A DNA stretch of 12,042 nucleotides. It comes from Bacteroidales bacterium (GTDB taxonomy: Bacteria; Bacteroidota; Bacteroidia; Bacteroidales; UBA7960). Position 1 is the stretch's first letter. Every line of letters starts with the position of its first letter. A program made the position numbers and the translations under genes. The stretch is from contig PWGY01000092.1 of the NCBI GenBank assembly GCA_003554665.1, positions 1-12,042 of the forward strand, given 5' to 3'. This document shows, in pieces, positions 1-7,133 of the stretch. Below the pieces are notes generated by a model. That model was not told the DNA's origin. It did no database searches and was given only the letters and a program-made list of their open reading frames with translations.

Positions 1-68
1 AGGATATAAACCACTTGCGAGAGAAAATTTTTTCTGTGCCTGCAAAAGTCATTTCTGAAAATTTAGCG

Positions 69-76
69 TAACTTCG
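69..76 (+). promoter_or_regulatory. Weak -7-like element upstream of purH
   Basis: TAACTTCG matches seven of eight positions of the Bacteroidota -7 consensus TAnnTTTG and lies about 40 bases before the purH ATG. No clear TTG is seen 17-23 bases upstream. It is the best candidate on the plus strand before purH but is weak. Confidence 0.22.
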
Positions 77-94
77 TGGGGATTTTTAAGGCTG

Positions 95-102
95 CAAAGA
101 TA
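95..102 (-). promoter_or_regulatory. Minus-strand -7 element reading out of the left edge
   Basis: Read on the minus strand this is TATCTTTG followed by CA, a perfect match to TAnnTTTG. It would drive a gene to the left of the window, divergent from purH. The nearest TTG upstream on that strand is at an unsuitable distance (12 or 28 bases), so only the -7 half supports it. No coding sequence for that neighbour is recognisable in bases 1-94. Confidence 0.35.
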
Positions 103-116
103 AACCGTTTTTAGCA

Positions 117-1649
117 ATGGAGACACATATCAACAAAAAGCTGTCCAGGGCCCTGATATCGGTGTATGATAAGGAACCTGCAAGGGGACTGGTAGAGGCC
201 CTGCATGCACAAAATGTTGAAATCATTTCTACAGGGGGAACCATGCAGTTTATCCGGGATGAGCTCGATATCCCTGTTACACCTGTGGAAGAACTGACGA
301 CCTATCCGTCAATTCTGGGTGGCCGTGTCAAGACTCTTCATCCTGCTGTTTTCGGAGGCATTTTGTGTCGTCCGGGATTTGAGGCGGATGATGAGGCCCT
401 CAGTGAATACCACATTCAGGCCATTGACATGGTGGTGGTTGATTTGTATCCCTTTGAAAAGACGATGTTGTCGGGTGCGGGCCATGATGAACTGGTTGAA
501 AAAATTGATATTGGTGGTGTTTCACTGATCCGTGCCGCAGCCAAGAATTTCAGGCATGTTCTGGTGGTGCCTTCCTCCGTATATTTTGAGGAGGTCACCA
601 AAATGGTTCAGGAGAATGAGGCGGTGATCTCTCCGGCGGTTCGCCGAAAAATGGCGGCTGCTGCATTTGATGTGTCTTCTCATTACGATACAGCGATTTT
701 TGGGTACATGAACAATGGTGAACTGGATGTGTTCAAGGAAAGCATTCAGGATACCCACCCTTTACGGTATGGTGAAAATCCCCATCAGCAAGGTTGTTTT
801 TATGGGAAACCTGAGGAAATTTTTGAGCAGGTCAGCGGAAAGGCCCTGTCTTATAATAATCTGCTTGACGTGGATGCTGCCATGGGTTTGATGGCTGAAT
901 ATTATGCGCCGACCTTTGCCATTATTAAACACACCAACCCCTGTGGTGTGGCATCCAGATCTTCCATTGACGAGGCCTGGAGAGATGCCCTTGCCGGTGA
1001 TCCGGTGTCCGCATTCGGAGGCATCCTGATTGCCAACAGAGATGTTTCCGCATCACTGGCTGAGGAGATCAGCGATCTGTTTTTTGAAGTACTGATTGCT
1101 CCCGGGTTTGATGAAAAGGGCATAGAGATACTTACGAAAAAAAAGAACCGCATTTTGTTGCGAACCAAATCATTCATTACACCGGAGATACGTTATCGCT
1201 CCATTTTGAATGGTGTACTGTGGCAGACTCAGGACCATAAAAACAGCCTTCCGGATCAATGGCAAATGGCCACTGTCCGCCATCCCTCGGAAGAGGAGGA
1301 AAGGGATCTTGTGTTTGCCAACACTATTGTCAAACATTTGAAATCCAATGCCATTGCCCTCGTAAAAGACACCATGTTGCTTGGTTCAGGGATGGGGCAA
1401 ACCTCAAGGATTGATGCCCTGAAACAGGCCATTGAAAAGGCGCATTCACAGGGTCATGACCTTAAGGGAGCAGTCATGGCGTCTGATGCATTCTTCCCTT
1501 TCCCTGACAGTGTAGAGATCGCACAGAGACATGGCATACGGGCAGTAATTCAGCCGGGGGGATCTGTGAAAGACAAAGCCTCCGTTGATTTCTGCAACGA
1601 GTCTGGAATGGCCATGGTGTTTACCGGAAACAGACATTTTAAGCATTAG
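117..1649 (+). CDS. purH: Bifunctional AICAR transformylase / IMP cyclohydrolase
   Basis: PurH catalyses the last two steps of de novo purine synthesis in the cytoplasm. It formylates AICAR with 10-formyl-THF, then closes the ring to IMP. The 510-residue length is normal for the family. The N-terminal MGS-like cyclohydrolase domain (about residues 8-145) carries STGGT at 38-42 and the conserved KTLHP at 72-76. The transformylase domain carries LRYGENPHQ near 220 and the catalytic Lys-His pair in KHTNPCG (K271, H272). The C-terminal SDAFFPFPDS and IQPGGSVKD motifs are intact, so the protein looks full length and active. The ATG at 117 is chosen because the conserved region starts directly after it. 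mreB follows 105 bases downstream on the same strand, the usual Bacteroidota order. No nearby pur gene or riboswitch is seen. Confidence 0.97.
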   Translation: METHINKKLSRALISVYDKEPARGLVEALHAQNVEIISTGGTMQFIRDELDIPVTPVEELTTYPSILGGRVKTLHPAVFGGILCRPGFEADDEALSEYHIQAIDMVVVDLYPFEKTMLSGAGHDELVEKIDIGGVSLIRAAAKNFRHVLVVPSSVYFEEVTKMVQENEAVISPAVRRKMAAAAFDVSSHYDTAIFGYMNNGELDVFKESIQDTHPLRYGENPHQQGCFYGKPEEIFEQVSGKALSYNNLLDVDAAMGLMAEYYAPTFAIIKHTNPCGVASRSSIDEAWRDALAGDPVSAFGGILIANRDVSASLAEEISDLFFEVLIAPGFDEKGIEILTKKKNRILLRTKSFITPEIRYRSILNGVLWQTQDHKNSLPDQWQMATVRHPSEEEERDLVFANTIVKHLKSNAIALVKDTMLLGSGMGQTSRIDALKQAIEKAHSQGHDLKGAVMASDAFFPFPDSVEIAQRHGIRAVIQPGGSVKDKASVDFCNESGMAMVFTGNRHFKH

Positions 1650-1754
1650 AGCCCGGAGAACCCCTGCCGGTTAATTTTTTTGGGGAAACTTTAGTGGAGC
1701 ACTGACTCCGTATGACTTTTTTCAACTCAACAAATAACTAATCTGTAAGATACA

Positions 1755-2777
1755 ATGGGTTTATTTTCTTTTTTGACCAAGGAAATCGCGATTGACCTTG
1801 GTACGGCCAATTCCATTATTATTCATAACGACAAAGTGGTGGTGGAGGAGCCGTCGATAGTGGCGATGAATCGCACTACTGGCGAGATGATCGCGGTTGG
1901 GAAACAAGCACTGATGATGCACGGTAAAACCCATGAAACCATTAAGACTTTGCGTCCGCTTCGTGATGGTGTTATTGCAGATTTTCAAGCGGCGGAGGCC
2001 ATGATCCGGGCCATGATCAAAATGACTGAAACCAAAAAACCATTGTTTCCCCCTTCATTGAAGATGGTTATTTGTATTCCGTCGGGAATTACAGAAGTGG
2101 AAGAAAGGGCGGTGCGTGACAGTTGTGAACAGGCCGGTGCCAAGGAGGTTAGGTTGATCCATGAACCCATGGCTGCTGCCATTGGTATCGGCATTGATGT
2201 GCTTGAACCTGTCGGGAACATGGTGATTGATATTGGCGGTGGTACTACTGAGATCGCCGTGATTGCACTTGGTGGGATTGTTTGCAATAAATCGATCCGA
2301 ATTGCCGGTGATGATTTCAATACCGATATCATGGAATTTATGCGCAAGCAGCACAATATTCTTATTGGCGAACGAACTGCTGAAAAGATTAAGATTGAAG
2401 TGGGTGCTGCCCTGACTGAGTTTGAGAATCCCCCGGATGATTTTGCTGTTCACGGACGGGATATGATGACCGGTGTTCCCAAAGAGATCAGCGTATCCTA
2501 TTCGGAAGTAGCCCACTGCCTTGATAAATCACTGACCAAGATTGAGGCAGCGGTGATGAATGCCCTTGAGATGACACCCCCCGAACTGGCCGCCGACATA
2601 TATCGAACAGGTATATATATGGCGGGAGGGGGCTCTTTGTTGCGGGGATTGGACAAGAGAATTTCGATAAAGACCAAACTCAAGGTTCATGTGGCAGAAG
2701 ATCCGTTGCGGGCGGTGGCAAGAGGAACGGGAATTGCACTGAAGAATTTTGATAAATTCCCCTTCCTGATCAAGTAA
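1755..2777 (+). CDS. mreB: Rod-shape-determining actin homologue MreB
   Basis: MreB is the bacterial actin that forms membrane-bound filaments and positions the elongasome, which inserts lateral-wall peptidoglycan. The 340 residues match the family length. The actin ATPase signatures are all present: phosphate-1 loop DLGTANS at 14-20, the Glu-Pro of HEPMAAAIG with E137, phosphate-2 loop DIGGGTTE at 159-166, and the adenosine motif AGGGSLLRG at 290-298. The N terminus MGLFSFLTKE is a short hydrophobic stretch that could help membrane attachment, as in other MreBs. It heads an mreB-mreC-mreD cluster. The 105-base gap from purH shows no clear promoter or terminator, so read-through from purH is possible. 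Confidence 0.97.
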   Translation: MGLFSFLTKEIAIDLGTANSIIIHNDKVVVEEPSIVAMNRTTGEMIAVGKQALMMHGKTHETIKTLRPLRDGVIADFQAAEAMIRAMIKMTETKKPLFPPSLKMVICIPSGITEVEERAVRDSCEQAGAKEVRLIHEPMAAAIGIGIDVLEPVGNMVIDIGGGTTEIAVIALGGIVCNKSIRIAGDDFNTDIMEFMRKQHNILIGERTAEKIKIEVGAALTEFENPPDDFAVHGRDMMTGVPKEISVSYSEVAHCLDKSLTKIEAAVMNALEMTPPELAADIYRTGIYMAGGGSLLRGLDKRISIKTKLKVHVAEDPLRAVARGTGIALKNFDKFPFLIK

Positions 2778-2868
2778 TGCTGCTTCTGATCAATTTTTGT
2801 GGCCGGTTTGGCATAGAATTTAGACAACCGGCATCGGTTAATTACAGATTTAAACCGGACATTCCGGT

Positions 2869-3708
2869 ATGAAAAACCTGTTTCGGTTCATACAACGCTA
2901 TCACTTTTTCCTTCTCTTTCTGCTGTTGCAGTTGGTGGCATTGTTATTTACGCTCAGCAGCCAGCATTTTCATCAGGCTTATTTGTTTCACTCAAGCAAT
3001 ACCCTGGTCGGCCAGGTATATCAGACCTACAATAAGGTCAGTGGTTACATGCACCTAAGGGAAGTCAATAAACAACTACTGGAGGAAAATATGAGGCTGA
3101 TGGAAAGCCAAAAGGAGAATTTTCTGATAACCGATCAGCAAATTTTCGAGCACCAGGACAGTGTGTACCGTCGCAGGTATACCTATCTGAATGCCGGGGT
3201 GATCAACAAATCTGTAAATCGCCGAAACAATTATTTGACGCTTAACAAAGGACGGCAACACGGGATTGAACCTGATATGGGCGTGATTACCGGTAATGGG
3301 GTGGCCGGAATCGTAATGCATGTGTCGGATAATTTCAGTTCTGTGATGTCTCTTTTACACAGTGATATGATGGTGAGTGTAAAAATCGGCAAGAACGATC
3401 ATATCGGAACATTGCAATGGGAGGGGGGAGATTACCGAAGAACCGTCATGTCTTATATCCCGCCGCATGTGGACCTGAGCGTCGGGGATTCAATTTTTAC
3501 CAGCGGACATTCATTGGTATTTCCCGAAAATGTATTTGTAGGAACCATTGAAGACTGGGAGATCAGGAGGGGAGAAAATTTCTTTACCGCCACTGTGAAG
3601 CTGGCCATCGATCACAACAAGCTATCTTTGGTATATGTGGTTAAAAACCTGATGAGGGAAGAGCAGGAAGAGCTGGAGTCCGCTGCCCCCGGGGATATTC
3701 AATTTTAA
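2869..3708 (+). CDS. mreC: Rod-shape-determining protein MreC
   Basis: MreC is a bitopic inner-membrane protein whose periplasmic part links MreB to the penicillin-binding proteins of the elongasome. The sequence shows a short basic cytoplasmic tail, one transmembrane helix at about residues 11-30, a predicted coiled coil at about 50-82 rich in Leu, Glu and Asn, and then a beta-rich domain. That domain carries the family-typical GVITGNGVAGIV stretch and, later, the SVGDSIFTSG and FPENVFVGTI stretches. The 279-residue length is typical of Bacteroidota MreC. mreB ends 91 bases upstream and mreD begins 11 bases after its stop, so mreC and mreD are surely co-transcribed. The mreB-mreC spacer contains several CCGG repeats that can form weak hairpins. 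Confidence 0.95.
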   Translation: MKNLFRFIQRYHFFLLFLLLQLVALLFTLSSQHFHQAYLFHSSNTLVGQVYQTYNKVSGYMHLREVNKQLLEENMRLMESQKENFLITDQQIFEHQDSVYRRRYTYLNAGVINKSVNRRNNYLTLNKGRQHGIEPDMGVITGNGVAGIVMHVSDNFSSVMSLLHSDMMVSVKIGKNDHIGTLQWEGGDYRRTVMSYIPPHVDLSVGDSIFTSGHSLVFPENVFVGTIEDWEIRRGENFFTATVKLAIDHNKLSLVYVVKNLMREEQEELESAAPGDIQF

Positions 3709-3719
3709 ACCCTTAAGTT

Positions 3720-4232
3720 ATGTCGCGCCGGAAATTATTTTTGATGTTTGCCGGGCTTGTTTTGTTACAGGTGCTGATATTGAACAATGTCTATATGGGT
3801 GGTTTTATCAACCCCCAGTTGTATGTATTGTTTGTACTGATCCTTCCCTTTGACATCCGGGGATGGCACCTGTTGTTTCTTGCTTTTTTTCTTGGCTTTG
3901 TTATCGATGTTTTTGAGGATTCACTTGCTATCCATGCCGCGGCAACCTCAATGCTTGCCTTTGCCAGACCTTATATGTTGAAACTGTTGACCGGCAAACA
4001 ACCTGATGCGGCCGGTGATGTGCCTTCTTTCCGGACTTTGGGTACCATGACCCTTATTGTTTACGCCCTGAGCCTTATCCTGCTTCATCACATGGTGCTT
4101 TTCTTTTTAGAAGTTTTTCATTTTCGTGATTTTTCTGAAACCATTGTCAGGGTTGCATTCAGTGGTGGCCTGACCTTGCTGTTCGTGATTATCGGCTTTG
4201 CCTTATTTAACAGACCTTCGGCAAAACGCTGA
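3720..4232 (+). CDS. mreD: Rod-shape-determining membrane protein MreD
   Basis: This is a small polytopic inner-membrane protein of 170 residues. Hydrophobic segments lie at about 6-24, 32-46, 48-65, 106-128 and 142-163, the usual five- to six-helix MreD pattern. The LGFVIDVFEDS stretch near 58-68 resembles the family's conserved G-x-x-x-D region. MreD primary sequence is poorly conserved, so position directly after mreC (11-base gap) and topology carry much of the call. MreD is a partner of MreC in the elongasome. In many Bacteroidota the penicillin-binding protein gene mrdA and the flippase-like rodA follow mreD; here the next gene is an unrelated thioredoxin lipoprotein with its own promoter-like site. 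Confidence 0.93.
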   Translation: MSRRKLFLMFAGLVLLQVLILNNVYMGGFINPQLYVLFVLILPFDIRGWHLLFLAFFLGFVIDVFEDSLAIHAAATSMLAFARPYMLKLLTGKQPDAAGDVPSFRTLGTMTLIVYALSLILLHHMVLFFLEVFHFRDFSETIVRVAFSGGLTLLFVIIGFALFNRPSAKR

Positions 4233-4294
4233 TTTACAAAGGCAGGTCGCTGGTTAAAAAATCTTAAAAGGATTTCATCTGAAATAAATGTTTA

Positions 4295-4302
4295 TAACTT
4301 TG
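4295..4302 (+). promoter_or_regulatory. Bacteroidota -7 promoter element before the thioredoxin lipoprotein
   Basis: TAACTTTG is a perfect TAnnTTTG match 28 bases before the ATG at 4331. No TTG is present at the usual -33 distance. Transcription would start near 4309, which excludes the GTG at 4304 as the start codon and makes the gene a unit separate from mreBCD. Confidence 0.55.
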
Positions 4303-4323
4303 AGTGGTTAATCATGGCCACTC
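4302..4323 (+). repeat. Inverted repeat over the predicted transcription start
   Basis: GAGTGG (4302-4307) pairs with CCACTC (4318-4323). Two further G-T pairs extend the stem to eight base pairs with a six-base loop. It begins at the last base of the -7 element and ends eight bases before the ATG. It could be an operator or a leader hairpin, or chance; nothing else supports a function. Confidence 0.35.
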
Positions 4324-4330
4324 CATTGTT

Positions 4331-5509
4331 ATGTTTCGCAAAGTATTGATATTCATCTCCGTAGTTGTTTTATTAAGTTCCTGCCGATCCGGCAGTCAGG
4401 AAGGTGAGGCCAATCATTACCAGCTGGAAGGGCAATTGGAGCGTGTCCCGGATAATAAGCTGGAGATTCAGGAATTAACCACCAATGATCTTATTCCCCT
4501 GGATACCATAGAGGTATCTCAGGATGGAAGTTTTTCCTACCAGGGAATTATTGATGAGGCAGGTTTTTATATTCTGAAGGCTGATGACTCCAATCACATC
4601 ACCCTTGTGATTGAACCTGGAGATGAAATTTCTCTTAAAGGTGATGCTTCAAATATGCAGGAGTCATTCTCGGTGGAGGGATCTGACTGCTCTGTGCTTT
4701 TATCCGAGCTGAATAGCCGCCTCAGGGAAAGCTATAGAAAGGTAGATTCCCTTTCTGCCGTATTTGAAGCCAGTCAGTATACGGATAGTTTTCCGGAAGT
4801 AAGGGATAGACTGAACCGGGTTTACAATGACATTTTTGAAGGTCACCAGGACTATGTGAAGTCTTTTATCAGTGACAACACGCAGTCACTGGCTTCAATC
4901 ATTGCTCTATACCAGTTTTTTGGTAACCACTTGCTGTTGAATGAAAATGAGAATTTTGAATATTTTGTCAAGCTGAGTGAGTCTCTTTCTGAAAAATATC
5001 CAACAAACCGGCATGTGATGGATCTGAAACGTCGGGTGAGTCGGCACAAACGCGATGAAGAACGCAGGAGAGCCGCTGAGGAGAGCCTTGCCGTCGGAGC
5101 CGAAGCCCCTGAAATTGTACTTCCTGATCCGGAGGGGAATATGCAGGCTCTGTCGGATCTTCGGGGGAATTATGTATTGATCGACTTCTGGGCCTCCTGG
5201 TGTACACCCTGCCGGGAAGCCAATCCCCGTTTAAGGGAAATTTACGAAACTTATCAGCCGCATGGGTTTGAAATCTACGGCATTTCATTGGATCGCACTG
5301 AAAACCAATGGTTGCAGGGTATTGAAGAAGATTCTTTAACCTGGACCCAGGTAAGTGACCTCAGGTTCTGGAGCTCTCCCGTTGTAAGTCTGTACAACGT
5401 GGAGAGCATTCCATATACTGTTTTGGTTGACCCGGAGGGCCGTATTATTCACAAAGATGTGTCGGTCAGTGAGCTTGAAAATATTCTTGCCGGAAAATTC
5501 GGCAGCTGA
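4331..5509 (+). CDS. Lipoprotein thioredoxin-family protein (DUF4369 + TlpA-like)
   Basis: A thioredoxin-fold disulfide oxidoreductase, probably anchored in the envelope facing the periplasm. The N terminus is a lipoprotein signal: hydrophobic residues 5-15 followed by the lipobox LSSC with the lipidated Cys at 18. Residues about 25-120 resemble the DUF4369 beta domain common in Bacteroidota thioredoxins (GQLERVPDNKLEI, then the VIEPGDEISLKGD stretch). A helical linker rich in charged residues follows. The C-terminal TlpA/AhpC-TSA domain has active site WCTPC (W290, C291, C294) and the cis-proline P361 in ESIPYT. Such proteins usually reduce disulfides or support cytochrome maturation; the substrate here is unknown. 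The ATG at 4331 is chosen over an in-frame GTG at 4304 because it places the lipobox correctly and the promoter excludes the GTG. It is convergent with the next gene, 19 bases away. Confidence 0.88.
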   Translation: MFRKVLIFISVVVLLSSCRSGSQEGEANHYQLEGQLERVPDNKLEIQELTTNDLIPLDTIEVSQDGSFSYQGIIDEAGFYILKADDSNHITLVIEPGDEISLKGDASNMQESFSVEGSDCSVLLSELNSRLRESYRKVDSLSAVFEASQYTDSFPEVRDRLNRVYNDIFEGHQDYVKSFISDNTQSLASIIALYQFFGNHLLLNENENFEYFVKLSESLSEKYPTNRHVMDLKRRVSRHKRDEERRRAAEESLAVGAEAPEIVLPDPEGNMQALSDLRGNYVLIDFWASWCTPCREANPRLREIYETYQPHGFEIYGISLDRTENQWLQGIEEDSLTWTQVSDLRFWSSPVVSLYNVESIPYTVLVDPEGRIIHKDVSVSELENILAGKFGS

Positions 5510-5528
5510 CATATCTGGCTGATGTTAT

Positions 5529-6116
5529 CTACCAGAGTTTTTCCACATCATATGCATCTTCTGTAATGGAATCGTAGTGATCTGAAGGCAGATCCCAGCT
5601 CAGCAATTCAGCTTTTTCATTCAAAACAGCCATTCTCCTGTTCTGGGCATCGAATATCATAGTGCCGCTGTAATTGTAGGAAGGCGGGTAATAGATATGT
5701 AAGCTGATTGTGGGCTCCAGGGGTGATGTGTTTTGCAGTTTGTGGATGACGTTGTAAGGTTCGTAAATGACCTCACCAGGTTTAAAGGTTTTGGTGGGAT
5801 GCAGGAATATTTTTTTCTTTCTTGGGGCATACCCATAAAGGGTTTCGGCCACAATACCCTTAAGGGGAACCACGTATCCCCAGAAGTTTCTGTGCTGATG
5901 AATGGGAAGCAGAAACTGCGGGGGCCAGGTCATGATAAAAACCTGGAATGGTTTTTCCATCAGCTTTATCCTGTTGTATTTGTCAAGATCATAACCTTTG
6001 ATGTGATCTTCGTATGACAATTGATTGAGGTCAATTTTTGCAAGTGCATTTTTGATGTCCTGAGGATCCGGTTGTTTTACGTCCAGGTTCTTTAAAATTT
6101 CCAGTAAATTTTTCAT
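5529..6116 (-). CDS. Cysteine dioxygenase family cupin
   Basis: A non-haem iron thiol dioxygenase; the family oxidises cysteine (or related small thiols) to the sulfinate in the cytoplasm. The 195-residue protein keeps the known type I features. The iron ligands are H73 and H75 in IHQH, plus H125 in VIHKLQN. The Ser-His-Tyr triad appears as S138, H140 and Y142 in ISLHIYYPP. R49 sits where the substrate-carboxylate Arg of mammalian enzymes lies. G80 replaces the Cys that forms the Cys-Tyr crosslink in mammals, as is usual in bacterial members. HQH instead of the common HDH is a small oddity. The Arg favours cysteine over 3-mercaptopropionate, but the substrate is not proven. The ATG at 6116 is preferred to an in-frame TTG at 6173 because family similarity begins after it. 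It stands alone, convergent with the thioredoxin gene and divergent from lpxH. Confidence 0.82.
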   Translation of the reverse strand: MKNLLEILKNLDVKQPDPQDIKNALAKIDLNQLSYEDHIKGYDLDKYNRIKLMEKPFQVFIMTWPPQFLLPIHQHRNFWGYVVPLKGIVAETLYGYAPRKKKIFLHPTKTFKPGEVIYEPYNVIHKLQNTSPLEPTISLHIYYPPSYNYSGTMIFDAQNRRMAVLNEKAELLSWDLPSDHYDSITEDAYDVEKLW

Positions 6117-6193
6117 TTCGACGGGTTTATTTTTTTTGTGTTCGTTATTTTGGAATGTATTTGCTTGTTGCAATTCGGCATCGTTTTCGAGGT

Positions 6194-6226
6194 TAAATAT
6201 ACTATAATCTGAGGAAACTCGGTCAA
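6194..6226 (-). promoter_or_regulatory. Candidate promoter for the dioxygenase gene
   Basis: On the minus strand a TTG (6226-6224) is followed after 22 bases by TATATTTA (6201-6194), seven of eight matches to TAnnTTTG. The spacing fits the TTG-N17-23-TAnnTTTG pattern described for Flavobacterium. It would give a leader of about 70 bases before the ATG at 6116. Confidence 0.4.
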
Positions 6227-6286
6227 TGTAAAGGCCATTTTCAATCGTTTGATGTGAATCCGGGACAGAGGATCAGCGTTTTTCTG

Positions 6287-6294
6287 TATATTTG
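6287..6294 (+). promoter_or_regulatory. Bacteroidota -7 promoter element before lpxH
   Basis: TATATTTG is a perfect -7 match 69 bases before the lpxH ATG. No TTG sits at the usual -33 distance. Downstream, CCGGC (6303-6307) and GCCGG (6324-6328) could pair across a 16-base loop in the leader, a weak structure. The rest of the 247-base region 6117-6363 holds only the divergent promoter candidates; I see no small gene in it. Confidence 0.55.
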
Positions 6295-6363
6295 GCATTG
6301 AGCCGGCATGGTTTAGTCCGAAAGCCGGGGATTTGCTTAATCTGAAAATCATAAACCAGAAAT

Positions 6364-7122
6364 ATGTCAGATGCCCGAAAGGTGTATTTTATCTCAGACA
6401 GCCATCTGGGGGTTCCGGACAGGGAATCTAGCCTGGAGCGGGAAAAGTTGCTTGTAAAGTGGTTGGATGAGGTCAGTGCTGACGCTTCTTCCATTTATTT
6501 GCTGGGCGATATTTTTGATTTCTGGTTTGAGTATGCCACTGTTGTACCCAAAGGCTATGTGCGCTTGCTTGGTAAGCTTGCACAAATATCAGATGGTGGT
6601 ACTGCCATTCATTATTTCACCGGCAACCATGATATGTGGGTGTTCAGGTATTTCGAGGAAGAAATGGGGCTGAATATGCACCGTCATCCTGTGGAGCACA
6701 CCCTGTCAGGTAAACGTTTTTTTATTGGTCATGGCGACGGGCTTGGTCCGGGAGATGCCGGTTACAAAATGCTGAAGACCTTTTTTTCCTGTCGTTTTTG
6801 CCAGAAAATGTTTTCCTGGATGCATCCGGGGCTGGGTATCCGGTTGGCCAATGCATGGTCAAGAAAAAGCCGCGCCACCAATGCCCGGAAAGATGAAATA
6901 TATATGGGAGAGGATAAGGAAAGGCTTGTTCAGTTTTGCCTGGAAGTACTAAAGACCCGGCAAGTGGATTTTTTTGTATTTGGCCACAGGCACCTGCCTC
7001 TTCATATGGAGGTTAGTCCCGGGGTGCAATATCTGAATACCGGTGACTGGATCAACCATTTTTCGTATGCTGTTTTTGACGGAGAACAACTGATCCTGAA
7101 GAAATACAAGGATCAGAAATAG
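6364..7122 (+). CDS. lpxH: UDP-2,3-diacylglucosamine diphosphatase LpxH
   Basis: LpxH hydrolyses UDP-2,3-diacylglucosamine to lipid X and UMP, the fourth step of lipid A synthesis, at the cytoplasmic face of the inner membrane. The 252-residue protein has the complete calcineurin-type metal-binding set in order: SDSHLG (D12, H14), LGDIFDFW (D49), GNHD (N88, H89, D90), GHGDG (H123, D125) and the C-terminal GHRHLP (H208, H210). The spacing and the DFWFEY stretch after the second motif fit LpxH rather than a generic phosphoesterase. The ATG at 6364 is immediately upstream of the first motif. This gene implies a Gram-negative outer membrane with lipid A. It stands alone, with a promoter at 6287 and only 11 bases to the convergent kinase gene. 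Confidence 0.9.
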   Translation: MSDARKVYFISDSHLGVPDRESSLEREKLLVKWLDEVSADASSIYLLGDIFDFWFEYATVVPKGYVRLLGKLAQISDGGTAIHYFTGNHDMWVFRYFEEEMGLNMHRHPVEHTLSGKRFFIGHGDGLGPGDAGYKMLKTFFSCRFCQKMFSWMHPGLGIRLANAWSRKSRATNARKDEIYMGEDKERLVQFCLEVLKTRQVDFFVFGHRHLPLHMEVSPGVQYLNTGDWINHFSYAVFDGEQLILKKYKDQK

Positions 7123-7133
7123 TGGCTTGGTTT

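Noticed and set aside
1650..1754. Possible terminator or promoter between purH and mreB
   Set aside because: CCGG/CCGG and GGAG/CTCC stems are only four base pairs, and no TAnnTTTG element is present.
2055..2516. A 153-codon minus-strand open frame opposite mreB
   Set aside because: It lies wholly within mreB, whose actin motifs are intact in the plus frame; the minus product shows no recognisable motif.
2803..2865. Repeated CCGG motifs and short hairpins between mreB and mreC (CCGGTT/AACCGG at 2803-2808 and 2826-2831)
   Set aside because: Stems are about six base pairs with long loops and have no T run; it could not be distinguished from chance and is not called as a terminator or promoter.
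6113..6352. A 79-codon minus-strand frame in the cdo-lpxH divergent region
   Set aside because: The product is basic with no recognisable domain, and it overlaps both promoter candidates and the dioxygenase start region.
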